Made by a program: the position numbers and the translations under genes
From: Halosaccharopolyspora lacisalsi
Lineage (GTDB): Bacteria; Actinomycetota; Actinomycetes; Mycobacteriales; Pseudonocardiaceae
Length of the DNA: 64,000 nt
Direction: 5' to 3'
Assembly (NCBI RefSeq): GCF_014137975.1
Contig: NZ_JACGWZ010000006.1
Location: 1-64,000, forward strand
In this document: positions 8,844 through 19,644 of the stretch, piece by piece
Position numbering within the stretch: position 1 is the first letter of the stretch
Layout: every line of letters starts with the position of its first letter
Notes under the pieces: generated by a model
What the model saw: only the letters and a program-made list of their open reading frames with translations
Told to the model about the DNA's origin: nothing
Databases searched by the model: none

Positions 8844-11237
8844 ATGTCCCCGCTCACGGAGGTCCGCTACGGCTGGACCCAGGGCACCGCACCATCGGGG
8901 TCGCCCCCCGCAGACCCCGCACCGCTTCCGACGGCGGCCCCGGACACGTCGGGTATCCAGCTCGACGGCGCCGACTACACGATTCTCGGCGTCGTCGGCG
9001 CGATCGCGCTGGCCGCGCTGGTATTCGCCTTCGTGCTGCGCAGGGAGGTGTTGGCGGCCGGTCAGGGCTCGGCGCGAATGCAGGAGATCGCCAGGGCCGT
9101 GCAGGAGGGCGCCGCCGCGTACCTCAACCGGCAGTTCAAGACCCTGGGCGTCTTCGCCGGGATCGTGTTCCTGCTGCTGTTCGCGCTGCCCGCCGAGACC
9201 CTGGCCCAGAACGTCGGCAGGTCCGTGTTCTTCCTCCTCGGCGCGGCGTTCTCCGCCGCCATCGGTTATCTCGGCATGTGGCTGTCCACCCGCGCGAACC
9301 TGCGTGTGGCCGCGGCCGCCAACGACCCGGCCAGCGGGCGTGGCACGGCGATGCGGGTGGCTTTCCGGACCGGTGGCGTGGTGGGGATGACCACCATCGG
9401 GCTGGGCCTGCTGGGCGCGACCCTGGTGGTGCTGGTCTACGCCGGTGAGGCACCGCGTGTGCTGGAGGGCTTCGGCTTCGGCGCCGCGCTGCTGGCGATG
9501 TTCATGCGTGTCGGCGGCGGCATCTTCACCAAGGCCGCCGACGTCGGCGCCGACCTGGTCGGCAAGGTCGAGCAGAACATTCCCGAGGACGACCCGCGCA
9601 ACGCCGCCACGATCGCCGACAACGTCGGTGACAACGTCGGCGACTGCGCGGGGATGGCGGCGGACCTGTTCGAGTCGTACGCCGTCACGCTGGTCGCCTC
9701 GCTGATCCTGGGCACCGCCGCGTTCGGGACGAAGGGACTGCTGTTCCCCCTGATCGTGCCCGCGATCGGTGTCGTGACCGCGGTTCTCGGCGTCTACATC
9801 ACCAAGGCCAGGACCGGAGAGAGCGCGTTGACCGCGATCAACCGCTCGTTCTACATCTCGGCCGGGATATCCGGGGTGCTCTGCGCGCTCGCCGCCGTGC
9901 TCTACCTGCCCGGTTCGTTCGCCGAACTCGGCGGGATCTCCCCGCAGCTGCGCGACCAGCCGGGGAGCCCGGCGCTGATCGCGCTGGTCTCGGTGATCAT
10001 CGGCATCCTGCTCGCCGTGGTCATCCTCAAGATCACCGGCTACTTCACCTCCACCGAACACCGCCCGGTGCGCGACGTCGGCAGGTCCTCGATGACCGGT
10101 TCGGCCACGGTCATCCTCACCGGGATCTCGGTCGGGTTCGAGTCCGCCGTCTACACCGCCCTGGTGATCGCGGCGGCCGTGTACGGCGCGTTCCTGCTGT
10201 CCGGATCGCTGGCGGTGGCGCTGTTCGCGGTGGCGCTGGCCGGGTGCGGACTACTGACCACGGTCGGCGTGATCGTGGCCATGGACACCTTCGGCCCCGT
10301 CGCCGACAACGCCCAGGGCATCGCCGAGATGTCCGGCGAGTTCGAGGGCCCCGGAGCCGCCGTGCTCACCGAGCTGGACGCGGTGGGAAACACCACCAAG
10401 GCCATCACCAAGGGGATCGCGATCGCGACCGCGGTCCTGGCAGCGACCGCGCTGTTCGGCTCCTACCGGGACGCGATCAACACGGCGCTGGCCGAGATCG
10501 GCGGCACGCTGGCACGGCAGGAGTTCTCCGTCTACGCGCCGAACGTGCTGGTCGGTGTGGCCATCGGCGCGGCCGTGGTGTTCCTGTTCTCGGGACTGGC
10601 GATCAACGCGGTCTCCCGCGCCGCAGGAGCGGTCGTCTACGAGGTGCGGCGGCAGTTCTCCAGCAAGCCGGGAATCATGGACGGCACCGAACGACCCGAG
10701 TACGGCAGGGTGGTCGACATCTGCACCCGGGACTCGTTGCGTGAGCTGGCCACTCCCGGTCTGCTCGCGGTGCTGGCCCCGATCGCCGTCGGCTTCGGTC
10801 TGGGCGTCGGTTCGCTGGCCGGCTACCTCGCCGGAGCCATCGCGGCGGGCACCCTGATGGCGATCTTCCTGGCCAACTCGGGCGGGTCCTGGGACAACGC
10901 CAAGAAGCTGGTCGAGGACGGTTACCACGGCGGGAAGGGATCCGAGGCGCACTCGGCCACGGTCACCGGCGACACCGTGGGTGACCCGTTCAAGGACACT
11001 GCCGGGCCGGCCATCAACCCGTTGCTCAAGGTGATGAACCTGGTCTCGGTCCTGGTCGCCCCCGCCGTGGTGACCTTCGCCGTCGGGCCGACCGCGTCAC
11101 CGGTGGCGCGGATCACGATCGCGGTGCTCGCCACGGCGGTGATCGTGACCGCTGTGGTGGTGTCCAAGCGGCGCAGCACCGCCATCACCGACGACAACGC
11201 CGAGGACGAGGGCAAGGTGCCCAACGGGGCCGTCTGA
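8844..11237 (+). CDS. hppA: K+-independent H+-translocating membrane pyrophosphatase
   Basis: A 797-aa polytopic membrane protein that couples pyrophosphate hydrolysis to proton export. The family's pyrophosphate site DVGADLVGKVE lies near residue 233, followed by DNVGDNVGDCAGMAADLFE, and C-terminal DNAKK and KDTAGPAINPL-type segments are intact. The GNTTKA motif carries lysine at the position that is alanine in K+-dependent enzymes, which predicts a potassium-independent proton pump. ATG 8844 follows AGGAGGACGG. It stands alone with its own terminator. The soluble pyrophosphatase at 19 kb is a separate PPi sink. Confidence 0.95.
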   Translation: MSPLTEVRYGWTQGTAPSGSPPADPAPLPTAAPDTSGIQLDGADYTILGVVGAIALAALVFAFVLRREVLAAGQGSARMQEIARAVQEGAAAYLNRQFKTLGVFAGIVFLLLFALPAETLAQNVGRSVFFLLGAAFSAAIGYLGMWLSTRANLRVAAAANDPASGRGTAMRVAFRTGGVVGMTTIGLGLLGATLVVLVYAGEAPRVLEGFGFGAALLAMFMRVGGGIFTKAADVGADLVGKVEQNIPEDDPRNAATIADNVGDNVGDCAGMAADLFESYAVTLVASLILGTAAFGTKGLLFPLIVPAIGVVTAVLGVYITKARTGESALTAINRSFYISAGISGVLCALAAVLYLPGSFAELGGISPQLRDQPGSPALIALVSVIIGILLAVVILKITGYFTSTEHRPVRDVGRSSMTGSATVILTGISVGFESAVYTALVIAAAVYGAFLLSGSLAVALFAVALAGCGLLTTVGVIVAMDTFGPVADNAQGIAEMSGEFEGPGAAVLTELDAVGNTTKAITKGIAIATAVLAATALFGSYRDAINTALAEIGGTLARQEFSVYAPNVLVGVAIGAAVVFLFSGLAINAVSRAAGAVVYEVRRQFSSKPGIMDGTERPEYGRVVDICTRDSLRELATPGLLAVLAPIAVGFGLGVGSLAGYLAGAIAAGTLMAIFLANSGGSWDNAKKLVEDGYHGGKGSEAHSATVTGDTVGDPFKDTAGPAINPLLKVMNLVSVLVAPAVVTFAVGPTASPVARITIAVLATAVIVTAVVVSKRRSTAITDDNAEDEGKVPNGAV

Positions 11238-11248
11238 GCTCACCGCGA

Positions 11249-11288
11249 GGGGACGTGCCCGACTCCGCTCGGAGCCGGGCACGTCCCC
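11249..11288 (+). terminator. Strong hairpin terminator after hppA
   Basis: GGGGACGTGCCCG (11249-11261) pairs perfectly with CGGGCACGTCCCC (11276-11288). An inner CTCCG/CGGAG stem extends the hairpin. There is no long T-tract, as is common in high-GC actinobacteria. Confidence 0.75.
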
Positions 11289-11363
11289 GGTCGGGTGCGT
11301 GCCGTGCAGCGGGTACGGCACAGTCGAGGGGAACCGTCGCATCCCAATCTCGGGAGCCTGAGT

Positions 11364-12020
11364 ATGAACTTGCGTTCCGCGCTCCTCGCGGGCGTCGTCA
11401 CCGTGCCACTCGCCCTGGCGGGTTGCTCCCAGGGTGGCGCTCCTTCGAGCGCTTCCCCCGGCACGCCGCCCGCCTCCGGGACACAGTCGGCTCCCGAGCG
11501 CTCCGCGCCCGCCGGCGATTCAGTGGCCTGGGCCAACGAGTTCTGCGGACTTGTGGGGGGTTTCACAGCCGCGCAGAAACAGGCGCCTCCCGTGGACAAG
11601 AGCAGCCCCGAGGCGTTCAAGGCCTCCTCGATCAAGCAGCTCGAATCCACGAGTCAGGACGCCCGCGACACGCTGGGGGGCCTGCGCGGGATGAAACCGG
11701 CACCGATCCCCGGCGCGGAAGGGGTCGTCAACACCTTCGAACGGGGCTTCGTCCGGGCGCTGGACGTGCTGAACTCGGCGAAGGCCAAGGCCGAGAAGGT
11801 CGACACCAGCGACAAGCGGGCGTTCACCTCGGGCATGGTCGCCGTGCAACAGGAGGTCAAGAAGGGTCAGGGCATCAACTTCTCCGCCGGGTTCTCCAAG
11901 CTCAACAACAGCGGGAAGCTGAACTCCGCCGCCTCGAAGGCCCCCACCTGCCAGGCCCTCATGAAGCCCGCCAAACCCGAGCCCCAACAGCCCCAACAGC
12001 CCCACCAGCCCCAGCGCTGA
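11364..12020 (+). CDS. Putative lipoprotein
   Basis: A 218-aa exported lipoprotein. The signal peptide MNLRSALLAG... ends in the lipobox LALAGC (Cys at about residue 19). A Ser/Pro-rich linker follows, then a helical domain of about 150 residues with single cysteines near each end (FCGLVGG and TCQALM). The protein finishes in a Pro/Gln tail (PQQPQQPHQPQ). I do not recognise the domain. ATG 11364 is chosen because the signal peptide begins there; a frame extending to 11295 would overrun the terminator region. Confidence 0.7.
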   Translation: MNLRSALLAGVVTVPLALAGCSQGGAPSSASPGTPPASGTQSAPERSAPAGDSVAWANEFCGLVGGFTAAQKQAPPVDKSSPEAFKASSIKQLESTSQDARDTLGGLRGMKPAPIPGAEGVVNTFERGFVRALDVLNSAKAKAEKVDTSDKRAFTSGMVAVQQEVKKGQGINFSAGFSKLNNSGKLNSAASKAPTCQALMKPAKPEPQQPQQPHQPQR

Positions 12021-12068
12021 GACCCCGGCGCCGAGACAGCTCCGGGGACCACACCTTCCGGTGAAATC

Positions 12069-12689
12069 TTGGCGGATACGGAACGGAGCTCTACAGTTCT
12101 CGCCGTGGATCAGCTGTCCCTGTTCTCCGCCGAGGCCAGGCACCCTCGCGTCGCCGACCTCGCCGGTTTGCTGTGCGGGCAGGGGCAGGCGGTCGGTTTC
12201 GGCCGGGGCACCGCGGCCCGGCTGTCCGTCGTGGTCGCCGACACCCGGCGTACCGGGCCGCTGGTGACGGCGTGTGCCGAGCGTGGCGTCGAGGCCGAGG
12301 TGTCCGGATCCGAAGCGGGCACCCCGCTCGTGCGCACGGCTTTTCGGTCCGACCTGACCGAGTTGGCGGGGCACTGGCTGCGTGGCGCGGTAAAATCGGT
12401 GCCGAGCGGGTTCGCCCCGGACGGCGCCGCCCTGCGGATCTGGGTACTGACCTCGGGACATCCGGACGGGGACGGCTACCTTCTCGGGCTCGACCCGCAC
12501 GCGCCGGACACGTACGAACCGTTGACCTCGGCACTGAGCAGGGTCGGGCTCCCGGCCAAGCTGATCGGGCCGCGCGGCGGTGGGCCGGCGTTGCGGTTGG
12601 CGGGCAAGCGCCGCCTGCGGCGTCTCGCCGAACTCGTTGGCCCCTGCCCGGCTGCTTCGATCGGGGGAATTTGGCCTCCGCGACGCTGA
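12069..12689 (+). CDS. Conserved hypothetical protein next to topA (Rv3647c-like position)
   Basis: A 206-aa soluble protein with a TTG start at 12069; a GTG at 12105, just before DQLSLFSAEAR, is an equally possible start. No transmembrane segment is seen. The alternating hydrophobic strands (ARLSVVVAD, ALRIWVLTSG, GYLLGLDPH) suggest an alpha/beta fold. It lies directly before topA in the same place as the conserved hypothetical Rv3647c of mycobacteria. Motifs such as GRGTAARLSVVV and LAGKRRLRRLAEL are visible, but no function can be assigned. Confidence 0.6.
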   Translation: MADTERSSTVLAVDQLSLFSAEARHPRVADLAGLLCGQGQAVGFGRGTAARLSVVVADTRRTGPLVTACAERGVEAEVSGSEAGTPLVRTAFRSDLTELAGHWLRGAVKSVPSGFAPDGAALRIWVLTSGHPDGDGYLLGLDPHAPDTYEPLTSALSRVGLPAKLIGPRGGGPALRLAGKRRLRRLAELVGPCPAASIGGIWPPRR

Positions 12690-12877
12690 GGCGTTCGACA
12701 CAGCCACCGGCCCGCGACGTACCGCGACCCCCCGTCGACTGGCTACTTTCGTACTGGTGAAGCGCGCGAAGACGGCGCATGGTGTGCCACGCTGTGCGTT
12801 CCCCCGGCACGGCGTGATGAACCGTGCACGGTGCACACTGGCGAACCGGACATCGTGAGAGACGAGAGCAGGTAGGC

Positions 12878-15793
<2,916 letters not shown>

Positions 15794-15810
15794 TCCAGCA
15801 GGAGGCGGTA

Positions 15811-17028
15811 ATGGCCGATCCGGACGTCCCGGACAGCGGCGTGTGGTCCGAGATCGTCGGCCAGCCCGGTGTCGTCCGGTCACTGCTCGCGGCCGTGCGG
15901 GCCGCCGACCTGAGCGTTCGTGGTGATTCGGACACCGGGGCGATGACGCACGCGTGGCTGTTCACCGGCCCTCCCGGCTCGGGACGGTCGGTCGCGGCCC
16001 GCGCTTTCGCCGCCGCGCTCCAGTGCGAGGCGGAGGGCGGCACACCGGGCTGTGGGCAGTGCTCGGCGTGTCGGACGGTGCTGGCGGGGACCCACGCCGA
16101 CGTGCGGGTGGTCGCGCCGGAAGGACTGTCCATCTCGGTCGCGGAGATGCGGTCGTTGGTGCAGGCAGCCGCTCGCAGACCTGCCACGGGACGCTGGCGG
16201 GTGGTGTTGATCGAGGACGCCGACCGGCTCACCGAAGGCGCGGGCAACGCGCTGCTCAAGGTCGTCGAGGAACCCCCTGAGCGGACGGTGTTCCTGCTGT
16301 GCGCGCCCTCGGACCATCCCGAGGACGTGCCCGTCACGATCCGTTCCCGCTGCCGCCCGGTGCGGTTGAGCACTCCGCTGGTCGCTCCGATCGCGGACAT
16401 GCTGCGGAAGCGTGACGGCGTGGACGACGAACTCGCCGACTGGGCCGCGTCGGTGTGCGGGGGGCACATAGGGCGCGCGCGGCGGCTCGCGACCGACTCA
16501 CAGGCGCGACAGCGGCGGGAGGACATCCTGCGCATCCCTCGGGGCTTGCAGCGGTTCTCCGACGTGTTCACGGCTTCCTCCGAGCTCGTGCGTTCCTCCG
16601 AGGCCGAGGCGGGCGAGTCGGGGGAGTCGCGCGACGAGGCGGAGAAGGAGGAGCTGCGCACCGCCATGGGAGCGGGGGGTAGCGGCAAGGGGACGGCGTC
16701 GGCGACGAAGGGGGCCAACGCGGCGGTACGGGAACTGGAGAAGCGTCAGAAGTCGCGGGCCACGCGTTCCCAGCGGGACGCCCTGGACCTGGCGCTGGTG
16801 GACCTGGCCGGTTTCTACCGGGACGTCCTGATCGCCCGCAGCGGATCCACGGCCGCTCCGAACCACCCGGACTTCGCCGACGACGTGGCCGAGGCCTGCT
16901 CGGAGTGGACCTCGGAGTCCACCCTGCGCCGGCTGGAGGCCGTGCTGTACTGCCGTCGTGCCCTGGCTCGCAACGTCAAACCCCTCGTCGCGGTCGAGGC
17001 CATGATCACTACTCTCCACCACGGTTGA
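15811..17028 (+). CDS. holB: DNA polymerase III delta-prime subunit
   Basis: A 405-aa clamp-loader subunit. The N-terminal AAA+ module shows GPPGSGRS near residue 53, where arginine replaces the Walker A lysine, in keeping with delta-prime being a non-hydrolysing stator. A zinc-binding cluster follows as CEAEGGTPGCGQCSAC. Sensor-like motifs VVLIEDADRL, NALLKVVEEPPE and IRSRCRPVRL are clear. An Ala/Gly/Glu-rich linker (about residues 265-310) precedes the C-terminal collar domain. ATG 15811 follows GCAGGAGGCGG, 18 bp after topA, so the two probably form an operon. Confidence 0.9.
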   Translation: MADPDVPDSGVWSEIVGQPGVVRSLLAAVRAADLSVRGDSDTGAMTHAWLFTGPPGSGRSVAARAFAAALQCEAEGGTPGCGQCSACRTVLAGTHADVRVVAPEGLSISVAEMRSLVQAAARRPATGRWRVVLIEDADRLTEGAGNALLKVVEEPPERTVFLLCAPSDHPEDVPVTIRSRCRPVRLSTPLVAPIADMLRKRDGVDDELADWAASVCGGHIGRARRLATDSQARQRREDILRIPRGLQRFSDVFTASSELVRSSEAEAGESGESRDEAEKEELRTAMGAGGSGKGTASATKGANAAVRELEKRQKSRATRSQRDALDLALVDLAGFYRDVLIARSGSTAAPNHPDFADDVAEACSEWTSESTLRRLEAVLYCRRALARNVKPLVAVEAMITTLHHG

Positions 17029-17200
17029 GGCCGCTCCGGGCGAGTGGAGGTTTTCGGGCTCCTCGGCCTCGCGCGCCGGTTTGGACGCCCGTCACGACCT
17101 CTCCCCAGCCACCTCGCTTGTGATGTAACTCACTCACGTGTTCGACGTGGTGGGGGCCTGCTGGTGGCGTGAAGGCTGCCGCTACACTTGAACACGCTTC

Positions 17201-17274
17201 GCCGCCTTAGCTCAGTCGGTCAGAGCGACGCACTCGTAATGCGTAGGTCACCGGTTCGAATCCGGTAGGCGGCT
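17201..17274 (+). tRNA. tRNA-Thr(CGU)
   Basis: The acceptor arms GCCGCCT (17201-17207) and AGGCGGC (17267-17273) pair over 7 bp, with T as discriminator. The anticodon stem ACGCA/TGCGT encloses CTCGTAA with anticodon CGT at 17235-17237. The TPsiC arm CCGGTTCGAATCCGG is perfect. CCA is not encoded. It reads the threonine codon ACG. Confidence 0.95.
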
Positions 17275-17282
17275 CCGGCGAT

Positions 17283-17325
17283 GACCGGCCACTTTCCGAT
17301 CCGCGGAAGGTGGCCGGTCTTTTTT
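17283..17325 (+). terminator. Intrinsic terminator after tRNA-Thr
   Basis: GACCGGCCACTTTCC (17283-17297) pairs with GGAAGGTGGCCGGTC (17305-17319) with one wobble. Six T residues (17320-17325) follow, making this one of the few classical rho-independent terminators in the window. Confidence 0.9.
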
Positions 17326-17471
17326 GGCTCCACTGTCGAGCACTGCTTCGAAAAGCACCCCCGGCGGGTGATATGACTCTCCTCTGACTCAGTGTGTTCA
17401 CCCTGTCAGCCGATTGCGTTCATGCGGCTGGCCTACTTCGATCACATTGGCGTCTGGAAGGGATCTATGTG

Positions 17472-18302
17472 ATGAGCAGTACGCAGGTGACGACGGGAAT
17501 CCTCGGAGGAGGGGTGATTTCCGGTGACTCGCATCCGGATGATTTACGGCGCCGGGTCGGCGAGCGATCCGAGCAGCTGCACCGGTCGAGGCTGGTGCAG
17601 CGTCTTCTTGCAGCGTGGACGTTTCCGGGCAACCTCGTGCTGCTCGTGCTCGGGGTGGGGTGCTTCACCTGGCTGAGGACTCCACCCGTGTGGTTGTTGG
17701 TGCTGGCCGTGCTGCTCCCGCTCGCCTCGTCCGCGGCGTCGTCCCGGGTGTTGTACAACCAGCACTTCCGGGTCCGGAGTCTGGGCATGGAGCTGCGGGA
17801 GCTACGACGTGCCCAACGTGAGCACCAGCTGGACGATCTCGGCGGCGACGACCTGCTGGCCGCGCACAAGCGCTACCGAGCGGAGCTTCCGGACACGATC
17901 GAGAGGTACCGCTGCGAGTCGCGTGGACACCGCCACAAGCACAACGTCCTGCAGGGGATGACCATAGCGGGGGCGATCGTGACCTCCGTGGTCGTGGCCG
18001 TGTCGGTGTCCGTGGTCGAAGCCCGCTGGTTGGCCGTCGGCGCGAGCCTGGTCGTGGCCATTTCCGCGGCCTTCGGCGGCTACGCCAAGTACCGGGAGCG
18101 CAGCCTCAACCTGCAGCAGACGGCCGACGCGTTGGAACGCGAGTACCATTCCGTGGAACTGCGGGTCGGTCGGTACCGACGGTTCGAGGACGAGCGTGCG
18201 GCTTACGCGGAGTTCGCCCACGAGGTCGAGTCGCTGCGCGAGGAGCACACCAGACGCCTCCAGCAGACGGGCCACGTCGCCGGACCGGAGTTCGCGGTGT
18301 GA
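17472..18302 (+). CDS. DUF4231/SLATT-like two-transmembrane protein
   Basis: A 276-aa protein with two pairs of membrane helices: one near residues 55-95 (FPGNLVLLVLGVGCF, LLVLAVLLPLASSAA) and one near 170-205 (MTIAGAIVTSVVVAVS, VAISAAFGGYA). Charged, probably coiled-coil cytoplasmic segments separate and follow them. This pattern matches the DUF4231/SLATT superfamily, proposed as pore-forming effectors in stress or defence systems. The start (GTG 17469 or ATG 17472) follows GGAAGGGA. No nucleotidyltransferase, TIR or other usual SLATT partner is next to it, so its role is open. Confidence 0.6.
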   Translation: MSSTQVTTGILGGGVISGDSHPDDLRRRVGERSEQLHRSRLVQRLLAAWTFPGNLVLLVLGVGCFTWLRTPPVWLLVLAVLLPLASSAASSRVLYNQHFRVRSLGMELRELRRAQREHQLDDLGGDDLLAAHKRYRAELPDTIERYRCESRGHRHKHNVLQGMTIAGAIVTSVVVAVSVSVVEARWLAVGASLVVAISAAFGGYAKYRERSLNLQQTADALEREYHSVELRVGRYRRFEDERAAYAEFAHEVESLREEHTRRLQQTGHVAGPEFAV

Positions 18303-18326
18303 GCGGTATGTGACCGCAGCGGAAAT

Positions 18327-18344
18327 GATCTTCTGGAGAAGATC
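18327..18344. promoter_or_regulatory. Inverted repeat GATCTTCT-GG-AGAAGATC
   Basis: Eight-base perfect arms separated by GG, just after the DUF4231 gene and about 130 bp before the small secreted protein gene. It could be an operator of the downstream gene or a small 3' hairpin. Sequence alone does not decide. Confidence 0.3.
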
Positions 18345-18472
18345 CCCAAATGGCGAAAAAAGTCACGTTGTGTACATCAAAAGCGGTCGGGTGATCGCTG
18401 AATCGTGGCCGGTGATCCTTCCGTAATCTCTGCGCGGCGCAGGGAAGTACCTGCGCAGGAAGGAGCAAGGCG

Positions 18473-18868
18473 ATGAAACGCACCCTGACCGCAGCGGCCA
18501 CTCTGGTGGCCGGTGGCGTGGGCGTCGTCGGCTTCGCCGGCACCGCCGCGGCCGACACCCCCCAGCTTCCCGCGGAACTGCCCGTGGACAACAACGTCGC
18601 GCAGACCGCCTACCACACGGCGGCCACGATGGACTCCGCGACCAAGGTGGTCGGTGACGTGGTTCCGGCACCGGAGAAACTCACCGGGCAGTCCGCGCGG
18701 TCGGCCGACGGTGGTGGGCCGCTGGGCCTGCTCGGCCTCGACAAGTTGGTGAAGAACAGCCCCCTGGGCAGTGTGACCGGCAAGAGCGCCGCTCCGGCCG
18801 AGACGGACGGTGGCGGTGGCCCGCTCGGCGGACTGCCGCTGGACAAGGTCACGAAGCTGGTCGGCTGA
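18473..18868 (+). CDS. Small secreted protein with duplicated GGxGPLG...LDKxxK motif
   Basis: A 131-aa exported protein. A Sec signal peptide (MKRTLTAAATLVAGG... with an AAA cleavage region before DTPQ, about residue 28) leads to a short mature chain. The mature chain contains two related blocks: GGGPLGLLGLDKLVK near residue 80 and GGGGPLGGLPLDKVTK near 114. Such small secreted proteins are frequent in filamentous actinomycetes, but the function is unknown. The ATG at 18473 follows AGGAAGGAG. A strong hairpin terminator follows the stop, so the gene is monocistronic. Confidence 0.7.
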   Translation: MKRTLTAAATLVAGGVGVVGFAGTAAADTPQLPAELPVDNNVAQTAYHTAATMDSATKVVGDVVPAPEKLTGQSARSADGGGPLGLLGLDKLVKNSPLGSVTGKSAAPAETDGGGGPLGGLPLDKVTKLVG

Positions 18869-18884
18869 TTTCCCGATCCCGGCG

Positions 18885-18918
18885 GACGGCCCCTCGCAAC
18901 GGAATGCGAGGGGCCGTC
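18885..18918. terminator. Bidirectional hairpin between the small secreted protein gene and ppa
   Basis: GACGGCCCCTCGCA (18885-18898) and TGCGAGGGGCCGTC (18905-18918) form a perfect 14-bp stem with a six-base loop. It is placed between convergent genes. Confidence 0.8.
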
Positions 18919-19011
18919 TCATGTCCGCCGGGAGGGAGAGCGGGCCGGTGACGCGGTCGGGTGTTCCTTCCCGACCGCGGGAGCGGCCGGGCCGCCGTCG
19001 TGAGATGTGCC

Positions 19012-19500
19012 TCAGTGTTCCTGCTGCTTGGCCCGCTCGTAGGACTTCTTGATCTCGGCCTCCGCGTCCGTGCGGCCGACCCAGGTCGCCCCTTCCACGC
19101 TCTTGGCCGGTTCCAGGTCCTTGTAGACCTCGAAGAAGTGCTGGATCTCCAGCTTGTGGAACTCGGCGACGTGATGGATGTCGCGCAGGTGCTCCTGGCG
19201 CGGGTCGTCCGAGGGCACGCAGATGACCTTGTCGTCACCACCCTTCTCGTCGCGCATCCGGAACATGCCGATCGCACGGGCCGTGATCAGGCAGCCGGGG
19301 AAGGTCGGCTCCTGGACGAGCACCAGGGCGTCCAGCGGGTCGCCGTCCTCGCCCAGGGTCTCCTCGATGAATCCGTAGTCGGCCGGATACTGGGTGGCGG
19401 TGAACAGCGTCCGGTCGAGACGGATCCGGCCCGTCTTGTGGTCCACCTCGTATTTGTTGCGGTTCCCCTTGGGGATCTCGATCATGACGTCGAAGTCCAC
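19012..19500 (-). CDS. ppa: Soluble inorganic pyrophosphatase
   Basis: A 162-aa family I pyrophosphatase that hydrolyses PPi to two phosphates and pulls biosynthetic reactions forward. It is close in length and sequence to mycobacterial Ppa: [15 protein letters not shown] near the start, [24 protein letters not shown] (metal-binding aspartates) and [10 protein letters not shown], ending [13 protein letters not shown]. The GTG at 19500 is chosen because AGTGAGGAA lies just upstream and homologues start at xxFDVxIEIP. An ATG far upstream would add a non-conserved Arg-rich stretch. It diverges from dacB, so the short region at 19500-19645 carries both promoters. Confidence 0.95.
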   Translation of the reverse strand: MDFDVMIEIPKGNRNKYEVDHKTGRIRLDRTLFTATQYPADYGFIEETLGEDGDPLDALVLVQEPTFPGCLITARAIGMFRMRDEKGGDDKVICVPSDDPRQEHLRDIHHVAEFHKLEIQHFFEVYKDLEPAKSVEGATWVGRTDAEAEIKKSYERAKQQEH

Positions 19501-19644
19501 GCGGTTCCTCACTAGTCTTGCGTTGGGTGCGGCCGCCCGAGTGCGCGCGCGGCCCCATCTAGTGTGGACCACGACAGTGGTCAGGACGCATCGCAGTGTG
19601 TGAGTTCGCACCCGTCAGCCAGGCGATCCGCCGAGGAGGAGCAC

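Noticed and set aside
17201-18302. Genomic island integrated at tRNA-Thr
   Set aside because: No integrase, no direct repeat of the tRNA 3' end and no mobility genes were seen; only the neighbouring DUF4231 gene prompted the idea.
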